DNA from: Glebionis coronaria | Taxonomy: Eukaryota > Streptophyta > Magnoliopsida > Asterales > Asteraceae | DNA length: 64,000 nt | Direction of reading: 5' to 3' | Assembly (NCBI GenBank): GCA_025667525.1 | Contig: CM046878.1 | Location: 101,385,237-101,449,236, forward strand | Shown: positions 52,899 through 63,990 of the stretch, piece after piece | How the letters are laid out: each line of letters begins with the position of its first letter | Numbering within the stretch: the first letter of the stretch is position 1 | Translations under genes and position numbers: made by a program | The notes under the pieces: generated by a model | Database searches by the model: none | Seen by the model: the letters and a program-made list of their open reading frames with translations, nothing else | Told to the model about the DNA's origin: nothing

Positions 52899-54105
52899 TG
52901 TTAATGCAATAATGCCTAAAAATGTTACTTGCATTTTTCGGTCTCGCTTTGTTTTGATTACGACAATATGTAAAAACAAGCATTTACAAAAACAACGAAA
53001 AATGAATTCTTGAGTTCAAGTATTTTTCATTTTACCCATTTTCACTTAAGGTATGGATAAACAAGTACTAACCTTAATCAAGTGATCAAGTGATTTAATC
53101 TTTTCTTAAAACTCACTTTTTATTAAGTGTGACAAGTTTTTATTAAACTTTCTTTTTAAGAAAATGTTTTATTAAATTAATTATTTGAAAATTTGAAAAT
53201 GGCATATTCTTATTTGGTTAGGAATATTCTATCAGGATATTTTTTAAACCAGATATGACCTCCACCACTAAAGGACAAAAAGGGAGCGGAGTCTAGTCCA
53301 ACGGTACCTTAGCTCCTAGGCGGTTCCTTATCGATAAGGTACCGCGGGCAGATATAGCCGTTGGCCCCTTTGTCCTATAAATAGTGGACCATTCTCAGCT
53401 TTTCAACTCACCTCTTTTGCACATCTATTTCCAGATTCAAACACTCTTCTTAATCAATCAAATCTTTGATCATTTGTTTAATTACTACTTGTTTAAGAAG
53501 TGAATCTTGTTCTTCCATCACTTCCTCTCCAAGTGCAAAGAGAAGAACACTATCCTTGTGAAGTGTTGAGTCCACCACCAAAGATCCATTGAAGATCTAC
53601 TTTTATACATTTGTTGTTGTGTCTTAGTTTAGAAGATCCAAGTAGTTGTGTCTATTTGGAAGTTGTGTATGTACTAAGTATAGTTGTGTAGATTGGTCCT
53701 AGCTACGATTAGGGCTCGACTTTTAGCTTAGAGTCGGAAATTGGTTAAGCGACGTGTACGGTTTTATCCACCATAAGGAGCTTGTTGTGTAGTGAACTCT
53801 CGAGTAAGGAGTACTCGAGGAGTGGAGTAGGGACGAGGAGTGAGCTTCGTTGCCGAACCACTATAAATCCTTGGTGTTCGGTTTGATCTTTCTTTACCCT
53901 TAACTCTTTACATTCTTTATTCTTTGTGCATATATTTTTGTTAGTATTAGTTTAGTTACACTATCATTGTTCATATTGTGCATAAGAAGATTTCACATAT
54001 TTCCTCAAGCCTAAGTTTTTGAAAAAGGATTTTTTGAAAACCACATTTTAACAAGTAAATATAAGAAACTATTCAACCCCCCCCCCCCCCCTTCTAGTTT
54101 CTACA
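52899..54105 (+). repeat. Copia-2 5' LTR
   Basis: From TGTTAATGC to TTTCTACA. TATA box CTATAAATAG at 53373-53382, preceded at 53322-53351 by a palindromic GGCGGTTCC..GGTACCGCG block. A run of 15 C at 54077-54091. Confidence 0.9.
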
Positions 54106-54108
54106 ATT

Positions 54109-54120
54109 ATTATCAGAGCG
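54109..54120 (+). other. Copia-2 primer binding site
   Basis: ATTATCAGAGCG, close to the TGGTATCAGAGC of initiator tRNA-Met but with two changes at the start. Confidence 0.65.
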
Positions 54121-54172
54121 GGTTGCTCAAGAATTTTTAAAGTATATTGTATTTTAAAACTTGAATAGATCT

Positions 54173-55963
54173 ATGGATTCTAACAAATACCTAGAAGGGC
54201 AATCTATGCAAAGACCACCACTTTTTGAAACCGATAGTTTTATTTATTAGAAAAATAGATTTGAAACTTATGTGAAATCAAAAGATTTAGATCTTTGGCA
54301 TGTTATTACCAATGGTGATTTTTTACCCTATCAATTTCATGAAGTTTCTAAAATAAAAGAATTGGTCACTTTTGACAAAGCTAATGACGATACTAAAAAG
54401 AAACTTTCAAAAAATAATGAGGCTAAAATGGTGATTTATAATGCTTTACCTAAGAAAGAGTATGAAAGGATTTTTATGTGTGAAACCGCTAAAGATATTT
54501 GGAACACTCTTTTAGTAACCCCCCAAGGTAATAGCCAAGTCAAAGAAAGCAAAATCGATCTTCTTGTCCAACAATATGAACAATTTGTCATCTTAGAAGA
54601 TGAAACTATTGATAGTGCATTTGCTAGGTTTAACACCATTATTACTAGTCTAAAAGCACTTGATGAAGGTTTTTCTAGCAAGAACAATGTTAGGAAGTTT
54701 CTAAGGGCTTTACATCCAAAGTGGAGAGCAAAAGTCACGGCGATTGAAGAATCGAAAGATCTCTCAACTTTATCACTCGATGAACTCATAGGCAACTTGA
54801 AGGTTCATGAGATGATAATTTTGAAGGACTCGGAATTAGTGAAAACCAAGAGTGAAAGGAAATCTCTTGCACTTAAAGCCAAGAAGGCACAAAGTGACCA
54901 CGATAGTTCCTCGGAAAGCGATGACGAGGAGTATGCATTGGCGGTGAGAGATTTCAAGAAGTTCTTCAAGAGACGAGGTCAACACGTTAGGCAACCCAAC
55001 AATGACAAGAAACCATTCTCAAAGAATCGGTTTTCCAAGAACGAAAAAGGTGATAGGAATTGCTTTAGATGTGGTGATCCAAATCACTTCATTGGTGATT
55101 GTCCAAAGCCCGCTCGCGATAAGAACCACGCGGCGTTCGTTAGTGGCGCTTGGAGCGATAGCGGAGAAGATGATGATGACAACCCCAAAGAGGAGAAATG
55201 TCTTATGGCTCACACTTCTAAAGTGGTACATTCCGAAACCGAATATTATAGCAATGATAGTTCCACTTTTGATGATACTGAATTTGAAGGCAAATATGAT
55301 AGTTTACACAAACTTAGCCTTAAATTCATAGAAAAGAATAAAACCTTAAAATCAACCAAAACTAAGCTTGAAAATGAGATCAATGAACTTAGGGAGAAAT
55401 TGGCAATACTTGAGAAAAATAAATAAGTGGATTTAGGTTGCTTAAGTTGTGAGAAACTTAGAATAGAAAATGAAGATCTCAAGAGCACCTCCATTAAATT
55501 GGAAAAGTTCATGAAAGGTACTAGTGCTCTTGATGATATGTTAAACAAACAAGTTCATTCTAAGGAAAGTCTTGGTCTAGGTTTTAACTCAAATGAAGCC
55601 TCAACTAGTGAACCTAAACAAGTCAGATTTTCACAAAAATCACCCACTATACGCGGTCCCAGATTCTATGGGGCGGTTCCTTATCACTATGGAACCGCCG
55701 CCATAGATAAGGTACCGCGGCCAGAGGATGATTTTGGTGAAAATCCTGAACTTTCTGAAAAGTCCAAGTTAGATGAAAAACCAAAGCATCTTATTGTTAA
55801 TAAAGTAAAATTACCCATACTTGACGACAATGCTATTGATAAGTTCTATCAAGACCATCTTCTACTCCACCTAGAATACGGAATGAGTCTAAGCCTAGAA
55901 GTAGAACAACAACGCCTAGAAGAGATAATCAAAACAATTCACGATCTAGAAGTAAAACCCTAA
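54173..55963 (+). pseudogene. Copia-2 gag, with stops and a frameshift
   Basis: ATG at 54173 (MDSNKYLEGQSM). TAG at 54248-54250 replaces what should be Trp; the frame then runs through the gag core ([29 protein letters not shown]) to the knuckle [14 protein letters not shown] near 55058, an acidic stretch and a coiled coil. TAA at 55424-55426 is followed in frame by DLGCLSCEKLRIENEDL. Near 55862 the sense frame changes to an R/P/S/T-rich tail with TPRRN repeats. The segment 55672-55731 encodes VPYHYGTAAIDKVPRP from a copy of the LTR palindrome motif. Confidence 0.85.
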
Positions 55964-56197
55964 CACCTAGAAGAAATGATCATAACTCTAAACCTAGATC
56001 AAATACACCTAGGAGAAATAATGAACAACAAAATGGTTACATGAATTACTACCCTCCTCCATTTTGTTCTCCATGGGGAACCCCTCCTTCATTCATGAAT
56101 CCCAACCAAATGCAAGGATGTTTGGAACTAACAATTTTGGACCCATGAGATATTGGGGACCAAATGTTTGATCTTGTGTGTTGTTACCTAGATATGC

Positions 56198-57516
56198 TTG
56201 GGAATTGACTTGGAGCCCGACGAGTGGATTAAGGATAGTGGATGTTCTAAACACATGATGGGTAATCGAAGTTTGTTCTCGCACTACAAAGCGTATGATG
56301 GAGGTAACGTCACATTTGCAAGTAGTCTACGTGGTAATATCATTGGCAAAGGTACGGTTTCTCTTGACTCCATGACCATTGAAAATGTCGAGCACGTAGA
56401 TAACTTAGGGTTTAACCTTTTAAGTATAGGTCAAATTTATGATAATAAGTGTAAGGTCATCTTTTCGGAACATGACAGTGAAATCATAAAAGATGGAAAG
56501 GTCATTGGAAAAGGTGTTAGAAAGCATGGGCTTTATGTTATGGAAGTCAATAAGAAGTCAAAAGACAACATATGTCTTGCAACTATAGATGATAGTTCTA
56601 CTCTTTGGCATAGGAGATTAGGTCACGCTAATATGCGTTTAATTCAATCTTTAGTCTCTAAGGAGTTAGTAAGACACCTCCCTAAGATTAAGTTTGATAG
56701 TCACTTTTGTGATGCTTGCAAAGTTGGAAAGCAAGTTCACTCAAGTCACAAAGCCAAGAATTTGGTTTCGACCTCTCGGTGCTTAGAGCTCCTACATATG
56801 GATCTTTTTGGACCTTCCGCCATACGGAGTTATGGAGGTAACCTTTATACCCTAGTTATAGTTGATGACTATTCTAGATTCACTTGGACTAGATTTTTGG
56901 CATCTAAGAATGAAGCTTTCGATCACTTCGAAATCTTTAGTCGAAGAATTCAAAATCAACTAGGATGTTCAATTGTCTCTATTAGGACGGATCATGGTAG
57001 GGAATTTGATAATGAAGTGCAATTTGGTGCCTTTTGTGAAGCTCATGGTATTACCCATAACTTCTCGGCTCCTCGCACTCCACAATCAAATGGGGTAGTT
57101 TAAAGGAAGAATAGGACTCTCCAAGAGATGAGTAGGACGATGTTAAACGAGCATCTTTGCCTCAAAAGTTTTGGTGCAATGCCGTGGACACATCGACTTA
57201 TATTCTCAACCGAATTCTTATTCGACCTTTCCTAGGAAAGACCCCCTATGAGATTCTTAAAGGTAAGAAACCCTCATTGGAATACTTTAGGGTGTTTGGA
57301 AGCAAGTGCTTTATCCTCAACACCAAAGACTACCTTACCAAGTTTGACCCAAAGTCTTACGAAGGTATCCTTTTAGGTTATTCCCAAACTAGCAAAGCCT
57401 ACATAGTCCTAAATAGAACCTCGGAGGTTATTGAAGAATCACTCAACGTAACCTTTGATGAAACCCCTCCTTCACCCAAGACACCACCATTGGTTGATGA
57501 TGACTGGATGAATTAG
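56198..57516 (+). pseudogene. Copia-2 protease and integrase, broken
   Basis: Protease with active site WIKDSGCSKHMMG (56224 onward) and NLLSIGQI-like end; integrase with HRRLGHAN and CDACKVGK, Asp in HMDLFGP and Asp in RTDHGREF. The catalytic Glu of NGVVE is replaced by TAA at 57101-57103. After a frameshift near 57150 the C-terminal part resumes (LPQKFWCNAVDTSTYILNRI) to a stop at 57514. Read-through would be needed at several places; this copy is inactive. Confidence 0.88.
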
Positions 57517-57691
57517 AAGTAGTTAAAGCCAAAGAGGTTAGAAAAATAGGAGTTGAAGACCTTAGTGTTGAAAAGGAAGTAAACATTAAGGAATCTAGGG
57601 ATCATACTCTCAATAATGTCATTGGTGACTTAAATCAAAGGACCCTAAGATCTCAGTCCAAAACCAAAGCAACTTCTTTTGTTTTGTCTCC

Positions 57692-59229
57692 TTGATTGAA
57701 CCAAAGAATGTTAAAGAAGCTTTGACGGATGAGAGTTGGGTCATTGCGATGCAAGAAGAATTGAATCAATTCGTTGCCAATGATGTTTGGGAACTTGTTC
57801 CTCCACCTAGAAGTTCTACCATTATAGGAACCAAATGGGTATTTAGGAATAAGTTAGATGAGAATGGCGTTGTGTCTCGTAACAAGGCTAGACTTGTAGC
57901 TCAAGGCTATAATCAACAAGAAGGGATTGATTATGACGAGACATATGCACCGGTAGCTAGATTAGAATCCATTAGAATCCTTTTAGCCTACGCTTGTGCC
58001 TTAGACTTTAAGCTTCAACAAATGGATGTAAAGAGTGCATTTCTTAACGGTTTGATCAATGAGGAGGTATATGTGGCTCAACCTCCCGGTTTCATTGATT
58101 TTGAGAAACCGGATCATGTTTACAAGCTTAAGAAGGCACTTTATGGTCTCAAACAAGCACCCAAAGCTTGGTATGATAGACTTAAAGCGTTTCTTGTTAA
58201 ACATGAGTATACCATGGGAATGGTAGACAATACACTCTTTACAAAGAAGAAAGGTCCTCACCTCATAATCGTACAAATATATGTTGATGACATTATATTC
58301 GGCTCAACTTGTCAAGAATTATGTGATGACTTTGCCAAAATCATGCATGATGAGTTTGAAATGAGTATGATGGGAGAACTTAACTTCTTTTTAGGACTCA
58401 AAATTAAACAAATGGATGATGGTATTTTCTTTAGTCAATCTAAGTATGCTAAAGAAATGCTAAAGAAATTTGGATTAGAAGAATCTAGACCAATGAAGAC
58501 CCCAATAGCCTCGGATACTAAACTCACTGTAGATGATTATTGTGAGTCGGTAGACAACACCAAATATAGAGGTATGATTGGTAGTTTGTTGTACCTAACG
58601 GCAAGTCGACCGGATATCACATGTTTAGTGTTTGCCTTTGTGCTCGCTTCCAAGAGGCTCCCAAAACCTCTCACCTTGAAGCGTTTAATCGTATCTTCTG
58701 ATACATTAAAGGCACTATACATTTAGGATTATGGTATCCTAAAGGGACCGACGTAGAAACCATTGTCTACGCGGACTCGGATCATGCGGGAGACTATGTG
58801 GACCGGAAAAGCACTAGTGGAGTTTGTACCTTCACGGGTTGTTGTTTACCTTCTTGGTTCTCCAAGAAACAACCCGCTCTTGCTAAATCCACCACGGAAG
58901 CCGAGTATGTGAGTGTCGGAAAAGCATGACAACAAGCTCTATGGATGAAGCAAGCGCTTGTTGACTACGGGATTTCTCTTGATGATGTTCCCATCATGTG
59001 AGATAATAAAGGCGCTATAGACCTTAGCAAGAATCCCGTGCAACATTCGCGAACCAAACACATAGGAATTCGACACCATTTCCTTAGGGATAATGTTCAA
59101 AAGGGGAACATTTTAATTGAGAAGGTACCCTCCGAGGACAACTTAGCCGACATCTTCACTAAGCCACTTAAGAGGGAACCTTTTAATTACTTGCGTCTAG
59201 GTCTAGGATTAATGGAACATCTTCCTTAA
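57692..59229 (+). pseudogene. Copia-2 reverse transcriptase and RNase H, broken
   Basis: RT is open from 57692 ([48 protein letters not shown] at about 58281-58313). A frameshift near 58622 leads to RNase H in other frames (YADSDHAGDYVDRKST, TTEAEYVSVGKA then TGA at 58927, a second stop near 58999) ending SRTKHIGIRHHF and DNLADIFTKPL at 59229. Catalytic YVDD is intact but the chain is interrupted. Confidence 0.9.
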
Positions 59230-59869
59230 TTTCCTTTCTTTTTGTGTGTTTTCTTTTACCACTTTGAGTCATTGAGTCTTCCAAACTCTTTTTGAAAAAC
59301 CCTCTCTATACCTTTTCAAAATTATCAAAGTCTCTTTCGAAAATGGTTGAGAAATTCGTTTGACATTGTTAATTCAATCTAAAAACGATTTTTCATAGAT
59401 TCTCGCTATTAATCTAGAGCTTACATAATTCATATGTATGATTATCTCAAACATAGCAAGAACAAGATAGAATCATGGAGGATCATTGTGTCATGACTTA
59501 AGGTCTTGTCTTACACACCTCCTACATCGATTTTTTTAATCCATGTATTTTGGTCAAGTCTCTATTTGTAAGTTTGCATATGTTTTCTTTGTCTATATTT
59601 GCTTTTAAGCATATCCCTATGATAAGTTAGACTAGAAAAATAAGATTTGCTGAAAAATCTTCCTCCAAACACCAAACACTGCCTCTTCAGGCGGTTCCAT
59701 ATGTGAACCGCAGTACCTTATTGATAAGGTACCGCCAGCCTTGCTAAGGAACCGCCTACAGTGCCTTCCTTTTTCGGGTTTTTGTCTGAAACTCCAGATT
59801 TGCTTCAACATTTTTGAGAATCTTTGTTTCAAACCCTTTGACCACCCCAAAAATACCCTAAGCCTTCCC
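59230..59869 (+). other. Copia-2 spacer after pol
   Basis: No ORF of note. At 59690-59760 it carries GGCGGTTCC, GGTACCGCC and GGAACCGCC words, the same motif family as in the LTRs and gag. Confidence 0.6.
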
Positions 59870-59877
59870 TATTTAAA
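59870..59877 (+). promoter_or_regulatory. TATA-like box before the copia-2 small ORF
   Basis: TATTTAAA, 42 bases before the ATG at 59912. Position suggests a dedicated promoter for the ORF. Confidence 0.45.
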
Positions 59878-59911
59878 CCCATAAGCATTTTTCCATACTT
59901 CACACCTCAAA

Positions 59912-60292
59912 ATGTCTTACTCTCCCAATGAAAGCCTTGAATCTCCTCCATTTTCTCCAATTGCTTTCAATCCCAACTCACCCAAAAACCATTACAATCC
60001 AAACCCACCCAAGAACACTCTTAATCACATCTCTCCTACCAAGAATGTTGATTGTGGAACATCTTTTCTTCCACCACCACCCTTTAGTGTTCTTCCTCCT
60101 TCTCATGATAATGTCATGCACCATGGAACATATTGTCATTGTTGTCAATATCAACATCTTGCTATGGCACACATCTATGAGGAGTTGAGCTACATCAAGA
60201 GTCTCTTAATCAAGCCTCCTCTTCACTATGATTATGAGATCTCCAACAAGCCACCACCACCACCCTCCGCCATTACCTTGTCTTTCATATAA
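59912..60292 (+). CDS. Copia-2 small accessory ORF, unknown function
   Basis: A 126-codon uninterrupted frame between pol and the 3' LTR starting MSYSPNESLESPPFSP. Residues 1-60 are rich in P, N and S; residues about 70-100 have HHGTYCHCCQYQHLAMAHIY and EELSYIKSLLI (a Cys/His cluster and a helix that could dimerise); the tail is proline-rich. No signal peptide or membrane segment. I do not recognise a family. It is intact while gag and pol around it are full of stops, which may be chance in a short frame. A TATA-like box lies just upstream. Confidence 0.45.
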   Translation: MSYSPNESLESPPFSPIAFNPNSPKNHYNPNPPKNTLNHISPTKNVDCGTSFLPPPPFSVLPPSHDNVMHHGTYCHCCQYQHLAMAHIYEELSYIKSLLIKPPLHYDYEISNKPPPPPSAITLSFI

Positions 60293-60718
60293 GCATTGGT
60301 TGCTTATCCACAAGACACCAAATTCAAGCAAATCTTAGAATTCTAGAATAACTAGGATTAGATTTATGCTTTTAGCTTGTTTCTTTTTCCATACTTCTTT
60401 GTATGATGTTCTTTTAGTAACCTATCTTGGATCTTTGTCTTTGTATTTTCTTCTCTTTTATTTTTTTTGTGACCTATTGCTATATATTGTTGGTTGTTTC
60501 TTTTGTTCAACTAACCCTTCTATGTAGCTTGTCACCATATCTCGATTCCTCGGTGCCCCAAGCTAGGGGGAGTAAGCACCAAGGGGGAGTCTTTGCAAAG
60601 TCCGTCTCTTCAACACCGACTTGTGCAACCTTTTTGCTTCGACAAAGGGGGAGAAATGAATAAACTCGTCTTCGAAAATCTTGTTTTTTGTGTGATTGAG
60701 TTTATGTATTGTCAGAAT
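60293..60718 (+). other. Copia-2 sequence between small ORF and polypurine tract
   Basis: T-rich, with AAGGGGGAG-type purine tracts near 60568, 60583 and 60645 that resemble extra polypurine tracts. No gene is visible. Confidence 0.5.
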
Positions 60719-60733
60719 CAAAAAAGGGCAGAT
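60719..60733 (+). other. Copia-2 polypurine tract
   Basis: CAAAAAAGGGCAGAT directly before the 3' LTR. Confidence 0.7.
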
Positions 60734-61918
60734 TGTTAATGCAATAATGCCTAAAAACGTTACTTGCATTTTTCGGTCTCGCTTTGTTTTGATTATGACA
60801 ATATGTAAAAACAAGCATTTACGAAAACAACGAAAAACGAATTCTTGAGTTCAATTATTTTTCATTTTACCCATTTTCACTTAAGGTATGGATAAACAAG
60901 TACTAACCTTAATCAAGTGATCAAGTGATTTAATCTTTTCTTAAAACTCACTTTTTATTAAGTGTGACAAATTTTTATTAAACTTTCTTTTTAAGAAAAT
61001 GTTTTATTAAATTAATTATTTGAAAATTTGAAAATGGCATATTCTTATTTGGTTAGGAATATTCTATCAGGATATTTTTTAAACCAGATATGACCTCCAC
61101 CACTAAAGGACAAAAAGGGAGCAAAGTCTAGTCCAACGGTACCTTAGCTCCTAGGCGGTTCCTTATCGATAAGGTACCGCGGGCTAAGATAAGGTACCGC
61201 GAGCAGATATAGTTGTTGGCCCCTTTGTCCTATAAATAGTGGACCATTCTCAGCTTTTCAACTCACCTCTTTTGCACATCTATTTCCAGATTCAAACACT
61301 CTTCTTTAATCACTCAAATCTTTGATCATTTGTTTGATTACTACTTGTTTAAGAAGTGAATCTTGTTCTTCTATCCCTTCCTCTCCAAGTGCAAAGAGAA
61401 GAACACTATCCTTGTGAAGTGTTTTATACATTTGTTGTTGTGTCTTAGTTGAGAAGATCCAAGTAGTTGTGTCTATTTGGAAGTTGTGTATGTACTAAGT
61501 ATAGTTGTGTAGATTGGTCCTAGCTACGATTAGGGCTCGACTTTTAGCTTAGAGTCAGAAATTGGTTAAACGACATGTACGGTTTTCTCCACCATAAGGA
61601 GCTTGTTGTGTAGTGAACTCTCGAGTAAGGAGTACTCGAGGAGTGGAGTAGGGACGAGGAGTGAGCTTCGTTGCCGAACCACTATAAATCCTTGGTGTTC
61701 GGTTTGATCTTTCTTTACCCTTAACTCTTTACATTCTTTATTCTTTGTGCATATATTTTTGTTAGTATTAGTTTAGTTACACTATCATTGTTCATATTGT
61801 GCATAAGAAGATTTCACATATTTCCTCAAGCCTAAGTTTTTGAAAAAGGATTTTTTGAAAACCACATTTTAACAAGTAAATATAAGAAACTATTCAACCC
61901 CCCCTTCTAGTTTCTACA
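60734..61918 (+). repeat. Copia-2 3' LTR
   Basis: 1185 bases, TGTTAATGC to TTTCTACA; TATA box near 61232. It lacks a 33-base segment found near 53568-53600 in the 5' LTR, has an additional GGTACCGC copy near 61190, and a C7 run in place of C15. Confidence 0.9.
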
Positions 61919-61923
61919 AAAAT
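61919..61923 (+). repeat. Copia-2 target duplication AAAAT, right
   Basis: Second AAAAT, after which the Tat antisense gene continues. Confidence 0.85.
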
Positions 61924-63113
61924 CATCAACTGCGACATCATGATCGACATCGTCATCATCATCAATAGCTAACTCGTACTCATTCTCAGCTATCTGACCA
62001 CTAGACCCTGTACCAGCCCGCTCCTTACTCGCCTTAGTCTTCTTAGCTGCTCCGACAGGGACATCTGCTGAAGTAGAGCCTTTGCGCTTCGCAACACATT
62101 TAGCCTTCTAGAGAACCTGAGGATCAAGACGGGTAGCAGCAATCTCCTCATCAGTAGCAGGAGGAATGCTAGCACCAGCAGGCGCTGGCACCGTAGTGTG
62201 AGCAGTAACTCGTTGCAAGATAGATGTATCCTGCCCATGTGGTTCAGCTACAACCACAACATCCTTCAGAACGGGCAAACGAAGAAAATCAAAGATACTC
62301 ATAGCTGCAAAAAAGAAGCAAGTGTTAGATATAAAAAAAGTGGAGGAGAAAAGAGGGCTAAACAAGAACGTATCAGGATAATGTAAAGTAAAGGAAGCCC
62401 CTCGTACCGGTGCCATCACGATGTCTAATAACCGGATCACACGAGGAGTCACCCCACACTTTGCTAATACCAGAACGGACCAACACCCCCTCAGGAATAT
62501 CACGGAGCTTAATAATATGAGAACTCAATCAGTTCACGTGATCCTGATTAAACTTTGTGGGAACCCTGTCTATAATACAAGAATTTGGGTGCCTCCAAGG
62601 CATATGGAATGGAATAGCCCTACGGCCTATCAAGACAAATTTCCTCTTCCATTCCTTAAGGAAAGATTTAGGATCCTCCACAACTGACAAATCACCCCTA
62701 CGCTTGGCAAACGAAAACTAATCCCCTTGCTTGGAAAGCGTTAAAAATACCCAAAATAAAGTAATTGTAGCGTCTATATCCAGGCTACGACAAAAAACCT
62801 CAAAAGTGATGACCTTGCACAAACCCAAGGGAACCAGCTAGGATATATGAACGTTATAATGTCTAATAACATCTAGAAGGAAGGTGGAGAAAGGGATCCT
62901 AACGCCCGATAAATAAAAAATCTTATGGTAAATGCCAATAGCAGTATCCCCAGCAGGAAGGTTTATCATCCAAAAGTTGGGATCAGGCAAACGAGGGTGC
63001 AAGCTCAAAGGGATTTTATACTTAATAACTAAGTCTTTAAACTCCCTATCCCCTAACTTAGAAGTATGAAGGTGCATATCCTTCTTAGCCATAAGTAAAA
63101 AGAAAAGGAGCAT
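61924..63113 (-). pseudogene. Tat antisense accessory gene, 5' part (PF04195-like domain)
   Basis: Start candidates are ATG at 63111-63113 or 63090-63092 (MAKKDMHLHTSKLGD). The minus frame reads FKDLVIKYKIPLSLHPRLPD, then FYLSGVRIPFSTFLLDVIRH, the conserved wording of the plant domain PF04195 (putative gypsy type transposon). A stop near 62838 and others follow, then SFLKEWKRKFVLIGRR and, towards 62108, further broken frames. The protein's role is unknown. The gene is transcribed against gag-pol, from a TATA box at 63800-63807. Confidence 0.6.
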
Positions 63114-63799
63114 CGAAAATACCTATGGGAAGCTCCCTTGTCGTACCGGATGAGCAAAATAATAAACCTTGGGAATATCCAGATGAGTCAACTCCAAAAA
63201 ACCAAACAAGTCTAACACAAACACACTGGGCCCATACGAAACTACCGGAGGAGCAGATCGTTTCTCCCAAAACCGGAGGAGCAACTTCTCCCAAAAACCG
63301 GAGGAGTAGATATCCCTTACCAGACCGGAGGAACAACTTCTCCCAAAACCGAACAAACAGAAGTCTTGGACGAGCAATCTGATCACTGGACGAGCAATCG
63401 AGCACCACCGAAGGAACACGTGCGGGACGAGCAAACCATTTACAGCCAACTGGACGAGCAAAATACCAATACCGAAGGAGACGTACCGGATGAGCAAACC
63501 AGGTCCAGCCAACCGGATGAGCAAAATCCCAATACCGGAAGAGCACGTTCTGGATGAGCAAACTAGATCCAGAAAACCGGTCGAGCAAATCCAAACCACT
63601 GAAGGAGCACGTGCCGAGAGAGCAAAATCAAACCCAATCACACCGGACAAGCAAACTAGCTAATGCCAAAGGAGCCTGAGCTGCCGGATGAGTAAAAAAA
63701 AGGGGGGGGGGGAGACGGCTAGGTTTTGTCTCTCTCTCTCTCTCTCTTTCCTTTTTGTGTAAAAAGTATATGTGTGAAAGGAAATGAGAAGTAAGGATA
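63114..63799. repeat. CCGGA(T/G)GAGCA array in the antisense gene leader
   Basis: About 16 degenerate words of the form ACCGGATGAGCAAA, ACCGGAGGAGCA or TGGACGAGCA between 63146 and 63693 on the plus strand, spaced about 20-40 bases. Frames on both strands across it are repeat artefacts. It ends with A8G11 (63694-63712) and a CT microsatellite (63730-63748). Confidence 0.8.
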
Positions 63800-63807
63800 T
63801 ATTTATA
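63800..63807 (-). promoter_or_regulatory. TATA box of the Tat antisense gene
   Basis: On the minus strand TATAAATA within CCTATAAATATATCC, followed downstream by a GA/CT-rich leader. It would start antisense transcription about 680 bases upstream of the first ATG. Confidence 0.55.
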
Positions 63808-63979
63808 GGAAGTAAAAAAGAGGATGAGATAGTTAAATAGGCTTGGGGCCCTACAAAACATCCGACTGATGGTGACAATTCACCGAATTACAGAAAAAGA
63901 TGAAGCCTGTCTTAAAAAAAGGGAATTTATGTTTCTACTTTGAGTCTAGCATTAATTGAAAGAATAAGTTGGTACTAGA

Positions 63980-63990
63980 TTGGGGAGACA
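63980..63990 (+). other. Tat polypurine tract
   Basis: TTGGGGAGACA directly before the LTR start. Confidence 0.75.

Larger units (their letters stand above)
52899..61918 (+). mobile_element. Copia-2: older Ty1/copia (SIRE-like) retrotransposon
   Basis: A 9.0-kb element with LTRs of 1207 and 1185 bases, AAAAT duplication, tRNA-Met-type primer site, gag with a [14 protein letters not shown] knuckle, PR-INT-RT-RH order, a small intact ORF after pol and a polypurine tract. LTR differences include C15 against C7 runs, a 33-base segment missing from the right copy, an extra GGTACCGC segment in the right copy and several substitutions, so it is clearly older than copia-1. Coding regions contain many stops and frameshifts. 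Confidence 0.92.

Noticed and set aside
63123..63650. Two overlapping minus-strand frames of about 170 codons rich in L, F, G and R
   Set aside because: They read the CCGGATGAGCA array in two frames; composition mimics membrane protein but is repeat-derived.
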